From Planctomycetaceae bacterium (GTDB lineage: Bacteria > Planctomycetota > Planctomycetia > Pirellulales > Pirellulaceae), in assembly GCA_027487485.1 (NCBI GenBank), contig JAIYDN010000049.1, positions 186,001 through 250,000 of the forward strand: a stretch of DNA of 64,000 bases. The letters run 5' to 3'. This document shows positions 1 to 10,300 of the stretch, piece after piece (position 1 is the first letter of the stretch; each line of letters opens with the position of its first letter). The notes beneath the pieces were generated by a model. That model was not told the origin of the DNA. It saw only the letters and a program-made list of their open reading frames with translations, and searched no databases. Both the position numbers and the translations under genes were made by a program.

Positions 1-651
1 ATGGAAGGACCCTTTTTTGGTGTGTTCGTTGGGTACCGAGACTACATAAGCCCCGGCGGACACGCCCGCTGCCGTCCCTTTCGGGCTATCCTCAAGAACC
101 AGCATTTCTTCGACCGCGATGTTCATCCTAGAGGCAGCTTTCAAATAAATGTCCGGTTTAGGCTTTCCTTGTTCCACGTCCTCTGCGGTTATCACAAAAT
201 CAAATGCTGACAACAGATTCAATTGCCCTAATGCTTTCCTAGCGAACGCGTGGGTCGAGCTTGTCGCCACGCACTTAGGTAGTTTTAACCGGTCGACTTC
301 TTGGACGAATTCTTCCAGCCCTGGCATGGCTCGCAACTGACTCGGCAATATTTCTTCGAAGATGCTGTCTGTTTCTTTTTGAAGATCCTGCCAAGTTTCG
401 ACAAGCATCTCTTCTCGTATCAATATTTCAAATGCGTGTTTCGCTTGCAACCCTATCATCTGTTGCCTTACCTCTTCTCGGTATACTCGCCCCCTTCTCT
501 CCATCAAGATCGTCCCAACTTGATCGTAGAGATCCTCGGTGTTCAATATCAGCCCATCCATGTCAAACGCGACTGCTCGAATCTTCGTGGCTAGGCTTCG
601 CTCCAATTTTGGGGATAAACTGTTAGCTTTTGGTTGTGTATCGTTGTTCAT
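1..651 (-). CDS. HAD-superfamily phosphatase (beta-phosphoglucomutase-like), 3' end beyond window
   Basis: I translated this from the reverse strand; 217 codons are open to the left edge with no stop, so the C-terminus lies outside the window. The start chosen is ATG at 651. All four HAD motifs are visible: AFDMDG near the N-terminus (nucleophile D30, acid/base D32), a Ser/Thr motif in CVATSST, the Lys in GKPKPD, and the acidic LEDSPKG. A helical cap lies between motifs I and II, as in subfamily IA enzymes (beta-phosphoglucomutase, phosphoglycolate phosphatase, YniC-like sugar phosphatases). The likely activity is Mg-dependent dephosphorylation of a small sugar phosphate in the cytoplasm. The exact substrate cannot be read from sequence. 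The gene is divergent from the DUF2237-kbl pair. Confidence 0.85.
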   Translation of the reverse strand, partial: MNNDTQPKANSLSPKLERSLATKIRAVAFDMDGLILNTEDLYDQVGTILMERRGRVYREEVRQQMIGLQAKHAFEILIREEMLVETWQDLQKETDSIFEEILPSQLRAMPGLEEFVQEVDRLKLPKCVATSSTHAFARKALGQLNLLSAFDFVITAEDVEQGKPKPDIYLKAASRMNIAVEEMLVLEDSPKGTAAGVSAGAYVVSVPNEHTKKGSFH

Positions 652-1056
652 TGCTGGCTCTACCAACGCTGCTCTTTGGAGTGTTCGTAACCTTCCTACT
701 ATCGCACACTTTGGGTGTACCTTTTTCTTCCTTTCATGAACCGCTTTTCCACCGTCGGTAGGTGCTTGGTTCATCAAGGAATTCCTTGTCATTGCCTCGT
801 ACTTTAACCAGTTATCGACGTTTTGGGCCAACCCTCAACAAATACAACAAAGATAGAATTCTATTAAGCTTAGAGACTTCCGTACGTCCACCGCGAAGAA
901 TCGAACACCGCGGAGAATCGAATGTTGAATGTCCTCAAACCATGGCGGTAAGCTTGATACAAAAAAGCCAACTGACGTTACAATTCGTTTTCAAAGCGAA
1001 GGGGACCCCCAACCCGACGTGACGCATAACCACTTTGCAGCGGAGAACACGTTACC
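652..1056. other. Intergenic region between divergent genes
   Basis: About 400 bases separate the HAD gene (minus) from the DUF2237 gene (plus), and it must carry both promoters. Short plus-strand open frames exist but have no recognisable features. Around 895-930 there is a local near-duplication of 'GAATCGAA'-containing sequence, loosely like the dispersed repeat seen at 19.0 and 62.9 kb, but too short to assign to it. I see no clear -10/-35 pair or RNA gene. Confidence 0.4.
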
Positions 1057-1419
1057 GTGTCAGATGCCAAAAACGTTCTAGGATTGCCAATGCAAGTTTG
1101 TTCGAACGATCCACCCACGGGATTCTTTCGAGACGGTTGTTGCCGGTCCGGAGCAGAAGACTATGGTCTGCATTTGGTGTGTGCGGAAATGAATCAAGAG
1201 TTCCTAGAGTTTTCGAAAGAGCGTGGGAACGATTTGATTACGCCAGTACCAGCCTTCCACTTTCCTGGGCTCAAGCCGGGGGACAGATGGTGTCTGTGTG
1301 TCCAACGTTGGAAGGAAGCTTTGATAGCTGGTATTGCACCTAAAGTCGATTTGAACGCAACCCACATCTCTACCCTTGAGTTCGTGGATCTATCCGATTT
1401 AGAACAGCATTCGCTCTAG
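1057..1419 (+). CDS. DUF2237 family protein
   Basis: A 120-residue protein starting at GTG 1057 (GTG TCA GAT GCC). It reads end to end like the DUF2237 family: NVLG near the start, then TGFFRDGCCRSG, FLEFSKERGNDL, FPGLKPGDRWCLC, RWKEA and a closing 'leucine-rich' strand. The conserved cysteines (C16, the CC pair, and C in WCLC) are all present, so a metal or redox role is plausible, but the family has no established function. It ends 12 bases before kbl and is probably cotranscribed with it. The length is typical for the family. Confidence 0.85.
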   Translation: MSDAKNVLGLPMQVCSNDPPTGFFRDGCCRSGAEDYGLHLVCAEMNQEFLEFSKERGNDLITPVPAFHFPGLKPGDRWCLCVQRWKEALIAGIAPKVDLNATHISTLEFVDLSDLEQHSL

Positions 1420-1431
1420 GAATCCAAATCC

Positions 1432-2604
1432 ATGAACGCACAATTCTTAGAACACCTGGAGCAAGCTAACCAAGCGATGAAGCAGGCAGGGACGTTTAAA
1501 ACCGAGCGGGTCATTGATACCATGCAAGGGACCCTGGTGAAGCTTGCTGACGGCAAAGAATTGCTGAACATGTGTGCCAACAATTATTTAGGGCTGGCAC
1601 AGCATCCAGCCGTTCAAGCCGCCGCAGAACGTGGACTTCAACGTTGGGGCTACGGCATGGCTTCGGTACGATTTATTTGTGGCACGCAAACCATCCACAA
1701 AGAACTCGAGAACAGACTAAGCAAGTTCTTGGGCATGCAGGATACGATCCTCTATAACTCCTGTTGGGATGCGAATGGTGGACTGTTTGAAACCATCCTT
1801 GGTCCCGAGGATGCCATTATTTCCGATGAGCTCAATCACGCCAGCATCATCGACGGCATAAGGCTTTGCAAGGCGAAGCGTTTCAGGTACCGAAACAACG
1901 ATATGCAGGATCTGCAGGCCAAACTGGAAGAAGCGAAAACTTCGCGATTCAAGCTGATTGCCACGGACGGTGTTTTCTCGATGGATGGCACGATTGCTGA
2001 CCTAGCGAGCGTCTGTGATCTCGCAGACAAGTACGATGCTATGGTCATGGTGGACGATTCCCATGCTGTGGGATTTGTTGGGCCTAAAGGACGCGGATCG
2101 CACGAGCATTGCGGTGTTATGGAGCGAATCGATATCTTGACTGGAACCTTAGGCAAGGCTCTTGGGGGAGCAAGCGGCGGGTACACTTCAGGTAACTCGG
2201 AATTGATCGAATTGTTGCGGCAACGCTCACGAACTTACCTTTTTTCCAATACAGTAGCCCCTCCGATCGTAGCGGGAACACTGCAGTCCCTGGATATGCT
2301 GGAAGAATCAACGCAGTTAAGAGACACGCTTGAAAATAACACGAAGTACTTCCGAGAAGCCATGCTTCAGCGAGGGCTGAATATCCTTCCAGGAAGCCAT
2401 CCCATTGTTCCCGTCATGATGGGTGAAGCTTCCCAAGCAGCAGCCGTCGCCAAAGCCATGCTGGAAGATGGAATCTATGTGATAGCATTCTCGTACCCAG
2501 TCGTACCGCAAGGCAAAGCCCGAATTCGAACGCAAGTCTCAGCAGCCCATTCGCGAGACCAATTGCTAGCAACAGCCGAATCGTTTGCGAGGCGGGTTCA
2601 CTAG
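1432..2604 (+). CDS. kbl: Glycine C-acetyltransferase (2-amino-3-ketobutyrate CoA ligase)
   Basis: A 390-residue PLP enzyme of the alpha-oxoamine synthase family. It interconverts glycine plus acetyl-CoA and 2-amino-3-oxobutyrate, the second step of threonine degradation after threonine dehydrogenase. The PLP lysine is K242 in [14 protein letters not shown]. Other hallmarks are [10 protein letters not shown] near the N-terminus, [11 protein letters not shown], and VDDSHAVGF with the PLP-binding Asp and His. The length matches E. coli Kbl. The start is ATG 1432, preceded by GGAATCC. No threonine dehydrogenase gene is seen nearby. Other members of the fold (AONS, serine palmitoyltransferase) are less likely given the overall match. 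Confidence 0.93.
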   Translation: MNAQFLEHLEQANQAMKQAGTFKTERVIDTMQGTLVKLADGKELLNMCANNYLGLAQHPAVQAAAERGLQRWGYGMASVRFICGTQTIHKELENRLSKFLGMQDTILYNSCWDANGGLFETILGPEDAIISDELNHASIIDGIRLCKAKRFRYRNNDMQDLQAKLEEAKTSRFKLIATDGVFSMDGTIADLASVCDLADKYDAMVMVDDSHAVGFVGPKGRGSHEHCGVMERIDILTGTLGKALGGASGGYTSGNSELIELLRQRSRTYLFSNTVAPPIVAGTLQSLDMLEESTQLRDTLENNTKYFREAMLQRGLNILPGSHPIVPVMMGEASQAAAVAKAMLEDGIYVIAFSYPVVPQGKARIRTQVSAAHSRDQLLATAESFARRVH

Positions 2605-2616
2605 CTAGGGTTTGGA

Positions 2617-2652
2617 CAAAAAGGGCGAGGGAAGCTAGGTCCCCCCTTTTTC
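2617..2652 (+). terminator. Probable rho-independent terminator after kbl
   Basis: AAAAAGGG is followed by a G-rich loop and CCCTTTTT, giving a stem that ends in a T run 10-50 bases after the kbl stop. The stem is interrupted, so strength is uncertain. Confidence 0.5.
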
Positions 2653-2742
2653 ATTTTGCGTGGATTACTACTTTATACAGCCAGACGATTACCTATTTTC
2701 ACATGGGACGCCAGCCGCTCATGGAATCGAGCCGAGGATTGA

Positions 2743-3654
2743 ATGAACTCATATAACCTTACGCACCTAAAACAGTTGGAAGCGGAAAGCATCCACATCA
2801 TCCGCGAAGTCGCGTCGGAGTTCAAAAAGCCAGTCATGCTTTACTCCGTCGGTAAAGACTCGGCAGTCATGACGCACTTGGCCCTGAAGGCCTTCTATCC
2901 AGCCAAGCCACCGTTCCCCTTCTTGCATGTGGATACCACCTGGAAGTTCAAAGAGATGATCGCGTTTCGCGACAATTATGTGAAGAACGAGCTGGGAATT
3001 GAGCTGCTGGTCCATATCAATCACGAAGGTCTGAAGCTAGGAATCGACCCTAGCGAGAACAGCGAAAAGCACACCGAGGTTATGAAAACCGATTCGCTGA
3101 AAATGGCACTCAACAAGTATGGCTTCGACGCAGCCTTCGGCGGAGCACGACGCGACGAGGAAAAGTCTCGAGCCAAAGAACGAGTTTTCTCCTTCCGCGA
3201 TAAATTCCATCGTTGGGATCCTAAGAATCAACGACCCGAACTATGGAACCTGTACAACTCTCGAGTGAATCCGGGAGAGAGCATTCGTGTCTTCCCCTTG
3301 TCCAATTGGACGGAGTTGGATGTGTGGCAATACATCTATCTCGAGAACATTCCTTTGCCTGACCTGTACTTTGCCAAAATGCTCCCGGTGGTATGGCGAA
3401 ACGGAACCTGGATTCATTTGAATGATGACCGTATCAAGCCGCGACCGGGCGAAACGGTCGAAAACAAAATGATCCGCTTTCGAACCCTTGGTTGCTATCC
3501 ATTGACCGGTGGCGTGGAATCCACCGCGGCGACTCTGCCAGAAATCATTCAAGAAATGCTTCTGACAACCACTTCGGAACGGCAAGGTCGAGTGATCGAT
3601 AAGGATGGTGGCGGGGCAGGTATGGAACTCAAGAAGACGCAGGGATATTTCTAA
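2743..3654 (+). CDS. cysD: Sulfate adenylyltransferase subunit 2
   Basis: The 303-residue PP-loop subunit of ATP sulfurylase, which makes adenosine 5'-phosphosulfate from sulfate and ATP. The PP-loop SVGKDSAVM lies at about residues 36-44. Further family blocks are [25 protein letters not shown] and [15 protein letters not shown]. The length equals the usual 300-305. The start is ATG 2743, with GAGG seven bases upstream. It is followed after only three bases by cysNC, so the two are translated from one message and the products should form the CysDN complex. Confidence 0.96.
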   Translation: MNSYNLTHLKQLEAESIHIIREVASEFKKPVMLYSVGKDSAVMTHLALKAFYPAKPPFPFLHVDTTWKFKEMIAFRDNYVKNELGIELLVHINHEGLKLGIDPSENSEKHTEVMKTDSLKMALNKYGFDAAFGGARRDEEKSRAKERVFSFRDKFHRWDPKNQRPELWNLYNSRVNPGESIRVFPLSNWTELDVWQYIYLENIPLPDLYFAKMLPVVWRNGTWIHLNDDRIKPRPGETVENKMIRFRTLGCYPLTGGVESTAATLPEIIQEMLLTTTSERQGRVIDKDGGGAGMELKKTQGYF

Positions 3655-3657
3655 AGT

Positions 3658-5583
3658 ATGTCACACCAAAGCGACCTTATTGCCAAAGACATTCTGGCAT
3701 ATCTCAAACAACACGAGCAAAAAGAATTGCTCCGATTCATCACGTGCGGAAGTGTCGATGATGGAAAAAGCACTCTGATTGGGCGTCTGCTTTTCGATAG
3801 CAAAATGCTATATGAAGATCAATTGGCTCAGCTGGAAACGGAAAGCAAAGTCCATGGAACCACCGGTGGCGGTTTCGATCCAGCCTTGGTAACCGATGGG
3901 CTAAAAGCCGAACGCGAACAGGGTATCACGATCGATGTAGCCTACCGCTACTTCTCCACGGCCAAACGCAAGTTTATCATCGCGGATACACCAGGCCACG
4001 AACAGTACACCCGCAATATGGCGACCGGTGCATCGACGGCCGATCTGGCCATCATTCTGATCGATGCAAGATACGGTGTTTTGACTCAAACCAAGCGACA
4101 CAGCTTTATTGTTTCGTTGCTCGGAATCCGTCACGTGGTCGTTGCGATCAACAAAATGGATTTGGTCGGATACAGCCAAGAGCGATTTGACGAAATCTGC
4201 AAAGACTATCGTGACTTCGTATCGCGGTTGGATCTTCCCGATCTTCATTTTATTCCCATCGTGGCATTGCATGGCGAGAACCTTGTTGACCCCAGTACCA
4301 ACATGCCATGGTACAAAGGTACGACACTGATGAACTTCCTTGAAACGGTTTACATAGGATCCGATCGCAATCTGGAAGACTTCCGATTGCCCGTCCAATA
4401 TGTGAATCGACCGAACTTGGACTACCGTGGCTTCTGCGGAACCGTCGCCTCTGGCATCATTCGCAAGGGAGACCAAATCATGGTCCTTCCCTCCAAACGT
4501 ACCAGTAAAGTCAAACGCATTGTGACTCAGGATGGTGACTTGGAAGAAGCGTTCAGTTCCCAATCAATCACGCTTCTTTTTGAGGATGAAGTCGATTGCT
4601 CACGCGGTGATATGATCGTTAGGCCCGGTAACGTCCCGAAGATGAGCAACGGATTCGATGCGACTATTGTTTGGATGAGTGCCGAAGCGATGGTCCCAGG
4701 CAAAACCTATCTGTTCAAACACACGACCCAAACCGTTACTGGCCAAATCGATTCGTTAAAATACCGAGTTGACGTCAATACGCTGCACCGAACTCCAGCA
4801 CCCGATCTGCAATTGAATGAAATAGGTCGTTGCTCGGTTACCTTGAGCCAACAGCTGTATTTCGATGCTTACCGCCGCAATCGCTTTACCGGTTCGTTCA
4901 TCATTATCGATCGTATTAACAACACGACGGTGGGTGCAGGAATGATCTCCGATCGCGATTCGGCTAAAGCAGCCACCGCAGCTTGGGAAAGTACCGATTC
5001 ACAAGTATCCGACAAGCAGGAACAGTTATCCAGCGTCACGGATTCCGAACGAGCCGCTCGGTTTGGTCAAAAACCAGCGACCGTCTTGTTCACAGGGCTA
5101 ACTGGGACCGGTAAGACCACCATCGCGCGGGCCGTAGAACGCGCCTTGTTCGATGAGGGGCGTGCGGTATCCGTTCTCGATGGCGAACAAATGCGCAAAG
5201 GGGTCAACATCGACCTCGGCTATACCGTTGAAGAACGCAGTGAAAATCTACGTCGTTCCGCACATGTTGCCAAACTGTTCAACGACAACGGATTGATCTG
5301 CCTTGCAGCATTCGTAGCCCCCAATCAATCGGTGCGCGAACGCGTTGCAGAGGTTATCGGCAAAGACCGATTTTTGACGATCCATTGCACCGCCGACGAA
5401 AGCATTCGAAAAGCCCGAGATACCAAAGCGGCTGGCAGAATGGAACCAGCTGTCGATAGCAACAAAGCCCTTTATGAGATCCCGGAAGATCCGGATATGA
5501 TCTTGAACACAGGCGACTTAAGTGTTGCTGAAAGTGTGAGCGCTGTGTTGGAGTTGCTTAAAGCAAAGGGCTTTGTTCGATAA
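3658..5583 (+). CDS. cysNC: Bifunctional sulfate adenylyltransferase subunit 1 / APS-kinase-like domain
   Basis: A 641-residue fusion. Residues 1 to about 440 are the CysN GTPase: P-loop GSVDDGKST (about 31-39), [16 protein letters not shown], then EF-Tu-like beta-barrel domains. GTP hydrolysis drives APS synthesis together with CysD. From about residue 476 there is a P-loop kinase domain, GLTGTGKTT, in the position of APS kinase (CysC), which would phosphorylate APS to PAPS. That domain is divergent: the usual DGDNVRHGL is [10 protein letters not shown], and the usual KGFTGIDDPYE-type lid is not recognisable. The GTPase assignment is firm; full CysC activity is less sure. Confidence 0.92.
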   Translation: MSHQSDLIAKDILAYLKQHEQKELLRFITCGSVDDGKSTLIGRLLFDSKMLYEDQLAQLETESKVHGTTGGGFDPALVTDGLKAEREQGITIDVAYRYFSTAKRKFIIADTPGHEQYTRNMATGASTADLAIILIDARYGVLTQTKRHSFIVSLLGIRHVVVAINKMDLVGYSQERFDEICKDYRDFVSRLDLPDLHFIPIVALHGENLVDPSTNMPWYKGTTLMNFLETVYIGSDRNLEDFRLPVQYVNRPNLDYRGFCGTVASGIIRKGDQIMVLPSKRTSKVKRIVTQDGDLEEAFSSQSITLLFEDEVDCSRGDMIVRPGNVPKMSNGFDATIVWMSAEAMVPGKTYLFKHTTQTVTGQIDSLKYRVDVNTLHRTPAPDLQLNEIGRCSVTLSQQLYFDAYRRNRFTGSFIIIDRINNTTVGAGMISDRDSAKAATAAWESTDSQVSDKQEQLSSVTDSERAARFGQKPATVLFTGLTGTGKTTIARAVERALFDEGRAVSVLDGEQMRKGVNIDLGYTVEERSENLRRSAHVAKLFNDNGLICLAAFVAPNQSVRERVAEVIGKDRFLTIHCTADESIRKARDTKAAGRMEPAVDSNKALYEIPEDPDMILNTGDLSVAESVSAVLELLKAKGFVR

Positions 5584-5596
5584 GCACCACTGGGTA

Positions 5597-5617
5597 AGCA
5601 CCACTGGCTGGTGTGCT
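5597..5617. terminator. Imperfect hairpin between convergent genes
   Basis: An imperfect inverted repeat, AGCACCA ... TGGTGTGCT, sits in the 32-base gap between cysNC (plus) and the J-like gene (minus). The left arm TAAGCACCACTGG also occurs as a direct repeat at 5581. It may terminate both transcripts, but there is no strong T tract. Confidence 0.3.
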
Positions 5618-6227
5618 AAATACCCAACCGCGAGCGAATCCATTCCAAAGTCGATTGGGTGCGGGGCTCCAGTCGGTCCAATTCCCGAATTAACCGAACG
5701 ATGCCTCGTCGTTCATTGATTTGGGATTGCTGGTCGTCTTGCTGGGAAACGATTTCCGCTTCGATCAACGATTCGTCGTCCGAACCGTCGAATGCTTGAT
5801 CGATCACAGGTTGCTTCATCAATAGCACGGTTGAGGGCCTTTCGGAAGCCTTGACGACCGGGGTATGACTGGACGGCTGTTGCGTCTTTTTTGATACAAT
5901 AAGGCAATTGCCCTGGGCAGAAATGCTAGACTCTTCAAAGTCCTCGCGATCCAAGGGATAGCTCAATTGAACTCGTTCGTAGAGGTCGCGACGTTCTCTT
6001 GGGTCTAGCAGTCTATACGCGGCGAACGCGATTCGTGCACGCCGACGATCCGCAAGTTCCCCTTGCGAGTGATTTTCATGATGCGAGAGGGCAACGGACA
6101 TGGCCTGTGCGGCGGAACGGATTACCTGAGTACGGCATTCGCCACGTCTTAGTCCAAGTAGCCTAAAGTGGCTAATGAAGCCGGATGGCCTCAAATTTTC
6201 GAAAGTAGTTTCTTGATGTTTTGTCAT
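5616..6227 (-). CDS. Hypothetical protein with degenerate J-domain-like N-terminus
   Basis: The start taken here is ATG 6227 (MTKHQETTF), which has GAAGAAG just upstream, giving 203 residues. An upstream in-frame extension to 6431 exists but looks non-coding. Residues about 18-85 run HFRLLGLRRGECRTQVI, a middle helix, then RRRARIAFAAYRLLDPRERRDLYERV. This matches the pattern of planctomycete J-domain-like modules: 'FRLLGL' at the front and 'AYxxLLDPxxRxxYD' at the end. No HPD tripeptide is present, so Hsp70 stimulation is unlikely. The C-terminal half is acidic and Ser/Gln-rich and ends in a helix. Function is unknown. It converges with cysNC. Confidence 0.6.
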   Translation of the reverse strand: MTKHQETTFENLRPSGFISHFRLLGLRRGECRTQVIRSAAQAMSVALSHHENHSQGELADRRRARIAFAAYRLLDPRERRDLYERVQLSYPLDREDFEESSISAQGNCLIVSKKTQQPSSHTPVVKASERPSTVLLMKQPVIDQAFDGSDDESLIEAEIVSQQDDQQSQINERRGIVRLIRELDRLEPRTQSTLEWIRSRLGI

Positions 6228-6720
6228 AGCTTCTTCAACCCAACCATCCTGGTTTTGTATCGTTTGCTTTTTCGCCAGCAAAGCCTCTTTTCCTAGGGGC
6301 ATTCGCTGGTCAGCGGCGATTCTTGTTTTCCATTCTTCGATTCTATCGGCACCATTGTAGTCGCAACCATAGCGACCTTCCCTGAAACCGGCTCGCCCTT
6401 TTGACGTCGAAAGGGCCTCAAAAGTTCGCAAATTTTTCTTGTGGCAATCATGAACGTCTTTGTCGGTAGCTTAGGTGGCATTCCCAGCCCAAAAAGAAGT
6501 CACACAATTTTCTAGCTGTTTTGACGAATAACCCGTTTTGGTAATTTTTTTCGTTTTTTGGCCGTTGCTAGGAGCTTTTTGGAAGATTCGTTCACAAAAC
6601 TTTTTTAGCCCGTAGCCAGTCGAGCCCTGTCGTGTGTATCTTGCTCCTAGGGAAACCGCACAACAATTGCGATTCCTAACTTTCATCCATCGTCTTCCAT
6701 AGTCGCTTCGGGGTTGCAAT
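6228..6720. other. Intergenic region, AT-rich
   Basis: This lies upstream of the J-like gene (minus) and the dCTP deaminase (plus), so both promoters should be here. It has T-rich runs (about 6540-6610) but no convincing gene. The minus-strand frame 6471-6800 overlaps the dcd start and shows no protein-like features. Confidence 0.4.
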
Positions 6721-7332
6721 ATGGTGCTTTCAGGCGAAGAAATCAGAGCTCGGCAGGGTACCGATATCCGGATTACCCCCTTCTGCGAGGATTGCCTCAA
6801 TCCAAACAGCTACAATTTGACGTTGCACAATGAGCTGTTGGTCTACGAAGAAGTAGTGTTGGACGCTAAGCAGCCGAATCGTTTCCGTCGTTTGACGATT
6901 CCGGACGAGGGGATGATTCTCAGCCCGGGCCAGATTTATCTAGGTAGAACGGTTGAGCACACGGAAACTCACAATTTGGTTCCGATGATTGAGGGCCGAA
7001 GCTCGATCGCCCGGTTGGGGCTTTTTGTGCATTGTTCTTCGGGTTTTGGGGACGTGGGTTTTCGGGGCCACTGGACTATCGAGATGTTCGCCGTTCAACC
7101 GATTCGCATCTATGCGGGGCTTCGCATTTGTCAAATTTTCTATCACGAACTCACCGGCGACGTCCGCGAATACGCCAGCGAAAAGTACCAGAACAATCGA
7201 GATGTGCAGCCCAGCTTGCTCTACAAAGAGTTTGATAACTGCCGTCGGTACGACCAACTGGAGCTTGACTTTGGCTCGATCGCTGCAACCTATCGGCAGA
7301 CGCCCTTAAAAGACAAGCTTGAGACGGTTTAA
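6721..7332 (+). CDS. dcd: dCTP deaminase family protein
   Basis: A 203-residue trimeric dUTPase-fold protein. It should deaminate dCTP to dUTP, feeding dTTP synthesis. Diagnostic blocks are NPNSYNLTLHN, LSPGQIYLGRT, MIEGRSSIARLG and GFGDVGFRGHWTIE, with the catalytic Glu at about residue 121. The loop before the catalytic Glu is HCSSGFGDVGF rather than the HRIDPGW form of the E. coli enzyme. It resembles the Gram-positive/phage branch, where some members also hydrolyse the triphosphate. The start is ATG 6721; only a weak GGGG lies upstream. It is followed by a convergent gene 65 bases later. Confidence 0.85.
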   Translation: MVLSGEEIRARQGTDIRITPFCEDCLNPNSYNLTLHNELLVYEEVVLDAKQPNRFRRLTIPDEGMILSPGQIYLGRTVEHTETHNLVPMIEGRSSIARLGLFVHCSSGFGDVGFRGHWTIEMFAVQPIRIYAGLRICQIFYHELTGDVREYASEKYQNNRDVQPSLLYKEFDNCRRYDQLELDFGSIAATYRQTPLKDKLETV

Positions 7333-7397
7333 TCGCAGCAACATCAATGTTGAACAGTCAGCCAGGGGCTCGATTGTACCAAGTTTATGTCCCACGT

Positions 7398-10300
7398 TTA
7401 TGTATCACTACTCCCCTTGGTAGCACTCCACCATAGATCGTGAGGCTCACCTTCCAAGGGGACATGCAATTGGTCGATCTCTGACCACAATCGTTGCGTA
7501 GTTTCAATGGCTGGCTCTTCGTCGTAATCGTACCAAAGTCGATCGATGCCCATGAACGGTTCTTCTTCGGTTAACATCGGGACCGGAACGGGTTGACGTT
7601 TCGGTTTTAGAACCACCGGTGGCGGTGGCTCGATGATGGGCATTGGATCATTCGTGATCACTGTGGGTTCAACGATGGCAACCGGTTGTACGATCGGTGC
7701 GGGGATGTAATCCTCGACCGGCGGCTCTACTGGTTCAATGATGACTTCTGGCTTGCGAATAACGATCGGCTCTGGAATGCGAGCGACTGGCGTGTCGTGT
7801 GGTTGGTATATCTTCGCTTCGCCAGTTTGGCCCTGCATGGGCAGAACGCGAACTTGCACATGAATATTGTGAAAGATCTTCATGATGTGTTCATGGCAAG
7901 TGAACATGACCACTTGATGCCCCAGGGCTGCGAAATCGCGAAGGACTTTCGCAGCATTGGTAGCTCGGATCGAATCAAAGTTGACCAAAACGTCGTCTAG
8001 CACCAATGGCAACGTGACGCCGCGTCGAGAATAGGCAGCGGCAAGCGACAGTCGCAATGCAATGAACACTGCTTCGCGTGTGCCACGGCTAAGAACTTCG
8101 AGAGGCAGGCTTTGATTCTTATCGTTATCGATGCGAAGTGCATTCTTGCCCAAGGGGGTCCATACTCGAACATACTTGCCGTCGGTGAGTTGCTTCAGGA
8201 AAGCGGACGCTTCACGCAGAGTTTCCGGTTGCCGTTCTGTTTCATAGACTTCACAAACTTTTTCGAGCATGCACGTGGTTGCACCTAGCGTACGCCAGTG
8301 CTCTCCACAGGCAACCATTTGCTTTTCAAGGCATGCAAGTTCTAGCTTTGCCTCGGATAACCGACGGTCTGCCGCCAAGCTCTTCATTTCTTGCGATGTT
8401 TCTCCCTGCCGCTGAAGCAGCTGGGAAACGCGTTCCTCTGCTTGCTGAACACGTTGTCCAAGAGTGTCCCATCGTTTCTCTAGTTCTCCAGCGGGCGCGT
8501 TTTCTAAGAGTCTAGCAATGGAGTCGTAGGGAACATGGCCGCCGATGATTCCGCCGACTCTGGAATCCAGATTCGCGATTTCTTCTTGCAGTTTCAAGTA
8601 TTGATGCTTGAGTGACAGTTGGTCTTCTAGTTGCTGTTGATCTTCGACGCCAAGATCAGCCAGATGGGATTGCCGGGCTCGTACCCAGCGATCGAACAAC
8701 TTCTGAAGCGATTTTTGTTTGCGCGCGAGTTCTTCGTCTTCTGCTCGCAATTGCTTGCGCTGTGCAATGTACTGTTGATGTTGGGCCAGGGTGTTCGATA
8801 GTTCCTGAAGTTTCATGATCGGGCCATCGGAAAGACCTTCCGAGACCTGTGACGCGGCCGAAGCGGCTCGAATGGCCATCTGTTCATCGCGGCTGCGTTG
8901 ATCCCGACTATGTTCCCGTTGTTCGCGACCTTCACGACGATCACGTTGTTCGCGACGATCTGTATTCTTCCCAGCAGCGGACTGCGAATTATCGCGAGAC
9001 TGTTCCACCCGTTCCATCATTTTGCTTCGCGAAGGATCGCGAGGGTCATTGTTGGCATCATCGATTGCAACCTTCAATTGCAACGACAAGGCTTCGATGC
9101 GTTGCAGCGAAGTAGACATTTCCAGCTTACGAGAATCGAGTTCATCTTGCTGAGTCTTGAGACGTCGACGCGTTTGCAACAACGACTCATACCCTTCCGC
9201 TAAGATCCGAATGCTCTTGGGTGATAGCGAATCCGCCAGTCCCAGCTGCGCGAGCGTCTTTTTCCATTGATGGCGAGCCGACTTGAGACCAGCTGCTGCT
9301 TCCATGCCATGTTGCTTGGCAGTCTTATAGCGTTGTTGGGCGGCTTGAAGATTGTGGAGGACGGGCAAGAATGCCTCGCACTGTGCGACTTCATGCTCGG
9401 CTTCACGGATTCGTTGCTCCAACGATCCAGGATGCTCTGGCATTCCTTTTTGCAATTCGTCCCGTTCGGCTTCCGTCTTTCGCAACTGGATATTCAAGGC
9501 GTCTAGTTGTGAATCGCAATCCTTCAGGTCGATTCGCGAGCCATCTTCCAAACGCTTCCAATAGTAGTAGGTGCCAATCAGGATGGCCATGCCCAGCAGA
9601 AACCAAAGGAGGCCTGCGGATTGTTGAGCTTGCTGGGCAGCAATTTCGGCAGCGGTCGAGACAGTTCGCCCCAAGGTTTTTGCAGTACTGGAACCGGTCA
9701 CTTGCCAGCCAAAGAATCGTCCTAAACCTAGAAACAGCATGACCGAGCCCAGCACGAATGGTGGAGCCAATCGGAAGACGTGGTCGATCGGCAACCCTTC
9801 TTCGCTTTCTAAGCCAACCGCATCGACTTCGATCTCCTTCTTGTGCTTCTGCAACTTGTCGAGGCGATCTTCGAGATTTTGGCTCTTGCGCAAGGATAGC
9901 AACAAGTCATTGTAATTTTTGTGTGCTCGTTGCAAGTCATCTTCGTTTCGTACCGCCAAGAACTCATCGATTTCGGTAGCAAGCCGTTCCGCTTCCTTCT
10001 TGTCGTTTAGCCCTTGTTCCTTGGCTTGTTTGAGCCGAAGCTGATGGACGCGAACGTCGCGCGCAGGACCTGCTAATTGACTGATGGCCTGACGTGACAA
10101 ATCGGGCATGTTGGCAAGACGTTTATCGCCAAGCAAAGCGGCTTGATCCTGTTCGCTCAAACCAAGTCGTTTCGCGTCTTCGATCAATTGCTCTTGAGTT
10201 TGAGCGTAGTCGGATTCCAAGCGTTGGATTTGCTTTTGGAGCGATGAGATCCATGGCCCTTGTTCCCCTGCGGCCTCGATCTTACCAGCTAAGGACAGAA

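Noticed and set aside
5616-6431. A longer 271-codon version of the J-like protein
   Set aside because: The start would be TTG and the added N-terminus does not resemble the domain; ATG 6227 has a better ribosome site.
6471-6800. A 109-codon minus-strand frame upstream of the dCTP deaminase
   Set aside because: It overlaps the supported dcd start, has no domain-like pattern and no ribosome site.
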